Assembly (NCBI GenBank): GCA_030642185.1
Contig: DAOWOG010000033.1
Span: 1 to 8,773 of the forward strand
Direction: 5' to 3'
DNA length: 8,773 nt
From: Helicobacteraceae bacterium
GTDB lineage: Bacteria > Campylobacterota > Campylobacteria > Campylobacterales > Sulfurimonadaceae
The notes beneath the pieces were generated by a model. It made no database searches. It had not been told where the DNA came from and saw only the letters and a list, made by a program, of their open reading frames with translations. This document shows, in pieces, positions 7,407-8,773 of this stretch. The translations under genes and the position numbers were made by a program. Within the stretch, counting starts at the first letter, position 1; every line of letters starts with the position of its first letter.

Positions 7407-7913
7407 ATGACTTTGCATAATGTAAAATTTTTTTCTGCAGTTCTGCTTCTGATCACTTTTGGCGGTTGCTCCGATAAAACACCCCTGCCGGAGGCAAACT
7501 GTCATCTCGGTACTGTTCAGGCGCCCTACTGGGTATGTGAAGAACACCTTGAGGGGCTATTGACTGCTGTCGGCTCTGCTAACGGCAACGATACAGAGCG
7601 TGCACGGACAAAAGCAATAACACATGCCCGATCCAACCTTGCTCACAAGATTGAAAACCGGGTCAAGACAAAAATAATCCGTTTTTTTGACACTGCTGAC
7701 AACAATAAATCAGCCGGGCTTAACACGCTGACAGAACAACTGGGTACAACCATCTCCCACAAAACACTCAGCAGCGCCAAACCTATTCGCTACTGGCAGA
7801 ATCAAGCATCAAAGACCACCTATGTTCTATTTGGCGTATCTCAAGACAGACTCAATCAAACAGCCAAAGAGATACTCTCATCCGCTATTAAATACAGAGA
7901 TTCCAAAAAGTAA
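7407..7913 (+). CDS. Second, short LPP20-like lipoprotein
   Basis: The 168-residue protein has a signal MTLHNVKFFSAVLLLITFGGC with lipobox FGGC and lipidated Cys21. The mature part starts with a 13-residue stretch bounded by Cys32 and Cys44 (APYWV between them), which could form a disulfide. It continues LLTAVGSANGNDTERARTKA (51-70) and a long helix (ARSNLAHKIENRVKTKI), the LPP20/FlgP-like pattern of Trp, then a VGSA strand, then an Ala/Arg-rich helix. It aligns by eye with residues 25-75 of the upstream lipoprotein, so the two are probably distant paralogues. The start codon abuts the upstream stop with no intervening base and only a poor RBS (TTTTGGG), which points to translational coupling. 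The two lipoproteins may act together in the outer membrane; this is inferred from the gene arrangement. Specific function is unknown. Confidence 0.75.
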   Translation: MTLHNVKFFSAVLLLITFGGCSDKTPLPEANCHLGTVQAPYWVCEEHLEGLLTAVGSANGNDTERARTKAITHARSNLAHKIENRVKTKIIRFFDTADNNKSAGLNTLTEQLGTTISHKTLSSAKPIRYWQNQASKTTYVLFGVSQDRLNQTAKEILSSAIKYRDSKK

Positions 7914-7947
7914 TTTTAGTGTAAAGAAGAAACCCTATCATCTCTAT

Positions 7948-8220
7948 GTCCCGCCAATTCACATCATAAGTGTAGCCAGATCAAAATTAACTGGTTCTAC
8001 TTTTGGGATGCATTATATTCTTGAAAGACTACCCAGACAGGACTAAATACCTTGAGGTATCGCACCTGTTAGCAAATGCCGATTTATCTTGGCACGCATG
8101 GAGATATTTTAGCGGTTTTTGGTGGAATATCTGATGTAAAAAACAGAGTGAATCGCCTGATCTAGCAGGGTTTAAACTCCCCCGTAAACATCGGGTTTTC
8201 AGATCTGTCTTTGGCGGGAC
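7948..8220. mobile_element. Candidate miniature or decayed mobile element bounded by 10-bp inverted repeats
   Basis: GTCCCGCCAA at 7948-7957 is repeated exactly and inverted as TTGGCGGGAC at 8211-8220, framing 273 bp. Some further similarity continues inward (CACATCATAAG versus the complement ACAGATCTGAAAA). These G/C-rich tips stand out in A/T-rich intergenic DNA. The interior shows only broken reading frames, the longest recognisable piece ending near 8133 with residues rich in Trp (WHAWRYFSGFWWN). No target-site duplication is visible next to the tips, and no insertion-sequence family is recognised. It could equally be a chance pairing or a structured intergenic element. Confidence 0.35.
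7968..8004 (+). terminator. Candidate rho-independent terminator after the lipoprotein pair
   Basis: GTAGCCAG (7972-7979) pairs with CTGGTTCTAC (7991-8000), leaving a two-base bulge and an 11-base loop. AAG at 7968-7970 can extend the stem into the trailing TTTT (8001-8004). It lies about 55 bp downstream of the second lipoprotein stop, so it could end that operon. The stem is moderately stable and the T run short, so this is a tentative call. Confidence 0.4.
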
Positions 8221-8282
8221 TTACTTGGGGCTTACGAAATATACATAAGCTATCTGATAAAACTCATTTCACATAGGTATGT

Positions 8283-8329
8283 TTTATAAAAGCACCTGTA
8301 AAATTTATACAAAATCAGAAATTCAGGGA
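8283..8329 (+). promoter_or_regulatory. Candidate promoter and RBS for the methyltransferase gene
   Basis: TTTATA (8283-8288) and TATACA (8306-8311), spaced 17 bp, form a plausible sigma70-like pair; TAAAAT at 8299-8304 is an alternative -10. AGGGA (8325-8329) lies 6 bp before the ATG at 8336 and supports that start. The gene therefore probably has its own promoter, separate from the upstream lipoproteins. Confidence 0.4.
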
Positions 8330-8335
8330 TTGGGT

Positions 8336-8773
8336 ATGAATGAATTTAATCCTCAAAAATACAAAGAGATGGTTGTCTCTTACCAGAAGCGGGATGATCC
8401 GACCGGATGGTTTGACGGTATTTATAGCAGTGCAGACGGTGATCATACCGCTGTCTTCTGGGCCGATCTTGAGCCTAATCCCTACCTGATTGACTGGTTA
8501 AAGAAAAATCCTGTGATAGCAGCAGGGAAAAAAGCCATCGCCATTGGCTGCGGTGTCGGTGATGATGCCGAAGCATTAGCGGCATACGGTTACGATGTCA
8601 CCGCTTTTGACATTGCACCCAGTGCTATTGACTTATGCCAAAACCGCTATAAAGAAACGACTGTTCACTATCTGGTCGCAGACCTGTTCAACTGCCCAAA
8701 AGAGTGGTTTCAAACATTTGACCTTGTCTACGAATGCAATACCATTCAGGTCTTGCCCGGTAAATACAGAGAA
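8336..8773 (+). CDS. Class I SAM-dependent methyltransferase (3' end outside window)
   Basis: The frame is open from ATG 8336 to the window edge, giving the first 146 residues. Motif I is AIGCGVGDD (69-77), the glycine-rich SAM-binding loop after the first strand. Asp92 in VTAFDIAPSAI (88-98) is the acidic residue at the end of strand 2 that binds the SAM ribose. VAD (114-116) and FDLVYECNTIQVLP (128-141) match motifs II-III and strand 4. The N-terminal part, GWFDGIYSSADGD (24-36) and PYLIDWL, is typical of TPMT/TehB-like small-molecule methyltransferases. The substrate cannot be told from this half of the protein. The start is supported by AGGGA 6 bp upstream. The gene is separated from the lipoprotein operon by 422 bp and is probably transcribed independently. 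Confidence 0.85.
   Translation, partial: MNEFNPQKYKEMVVSYQKRDDPTGWFDGIYSSADGDHTAVFWADLEPNPYLIDWLKKNPVIAAGKKAIAIGCGVGDDAEALAAYGYDVTAFDIAPSAIDLCQNRYKETTVHYLVADLFNCPKEWFQTFDLVYECNTIQVLPGKYRE

Larger units (their letters stand above)
7914..8335. other. 422-bp intergenic region without a supported gene
   Basis: I see no convincing coding region, tRNA or known structured RNA. The stretch holds a candidate terminator (7968-8004), a segment flanked by 10-bp inverted repeats (7948-8220), a small hairpin ATACC-TTGA-GGTAT (8047-8060), a GTTTAAAC palindrome around 8170-8177, a CCCG/CGGG hairpin followed by TTTT (8181-8199), and the promoter and RBS of the methyltransferase at its right end. Short open stretches exist in several frames but lack good starts and are broken by stops. 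Confidence 0.6.

Noticed and set aside
7822..8046. A 74-codon plus-strand frame across the end of the second lipoprotein
   Set aside because: Most of its first half overlaps the lipoprotein in another frame, it lacks an RBS, and its tail has no recognisable protein pattern.
7914..8335. Possible tRNA, tmRNA, SRP or other structured RNA in the intergenic region
   Set aside because: I found no cloverleaf, tag-peptide frame or SRP core motif, and the small hairpins do not add up to a known fold.
1..8773. CRISPR array, toxin-antitoxin pair, prophage or defence island
   Set aside because: There are no regularly spaced direct repeats, no small paired toxin/antitoxin genes, and no phage or nuclease genes in the readable frames.

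Overview
The window looks like chromosome from a Campylobacterota (epsilonproteobacterial) organism of the Sulfurimonas/Sulfurovum type. This is inferred from a tandem pair of LPP20-type lipoproteins, a short Gpt-like purine phosphoribosyltransferase, AAAGGA-type ribosome binding sites, tight gene packing and A/T-rich intergenic DNA. No rRNA, tRNA or other marker is present to confirm it.

The left half (1-4466, minus strand) is a single uninterrupted reading frame that runs off the window. It encodes at least 1488 residues of a secreted, modular beta-sandwich surface protein of the DUF11 / isopeptide-domain 'conserved repeat' type. After a signal peptide and an N-terminal domain, nine modules start with a conserved lysine about every 120-185 residues. 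Cysteines fall in even-numbered sets per module. It is the most notable object in the window.

A 208-bp A/T-rich divergent intergenic region (4467-4674) contains three copies of a TTGATTTACT-like element. It separates the giant gene from a plus-strand gene for a membrane-anchored TerB plus J-domain co-chaperone (DjlA architecture, 4675-5433). Convergent to that gene is a minus-strand pair with overlapping ends: a Gpt-like purine phosphoribosyltransferase (5911-6351) followed by a small two-helix membrane protein of unknown function (5445-5918).

A short 80-bp divergent gap leads to a plus-strand pair of outer-membrane-type lipoproteins (6432-7406 and 7407-7913). Both carry an LPP20-like domain, and the stop of one is directly followed by the start of the next. 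A candidate terminator hairpin lies about 55 bp downstream.

The next 422 bp (7914-8335) hold no convincing gene. They contain a 273-bp segment bounded by perfect 10-bp inverted repeats, possibly a miniature or decayed mobile element. The window ends inside a class I SAM-dependent methyltransferase gene (from 8336). Apart from the giant surface protein and the inverted-repeat segment, the region reads as ordinary housekeeping and envelope chromosome. I see no defence, CRISPR, phage or clearly new multi-gene system.
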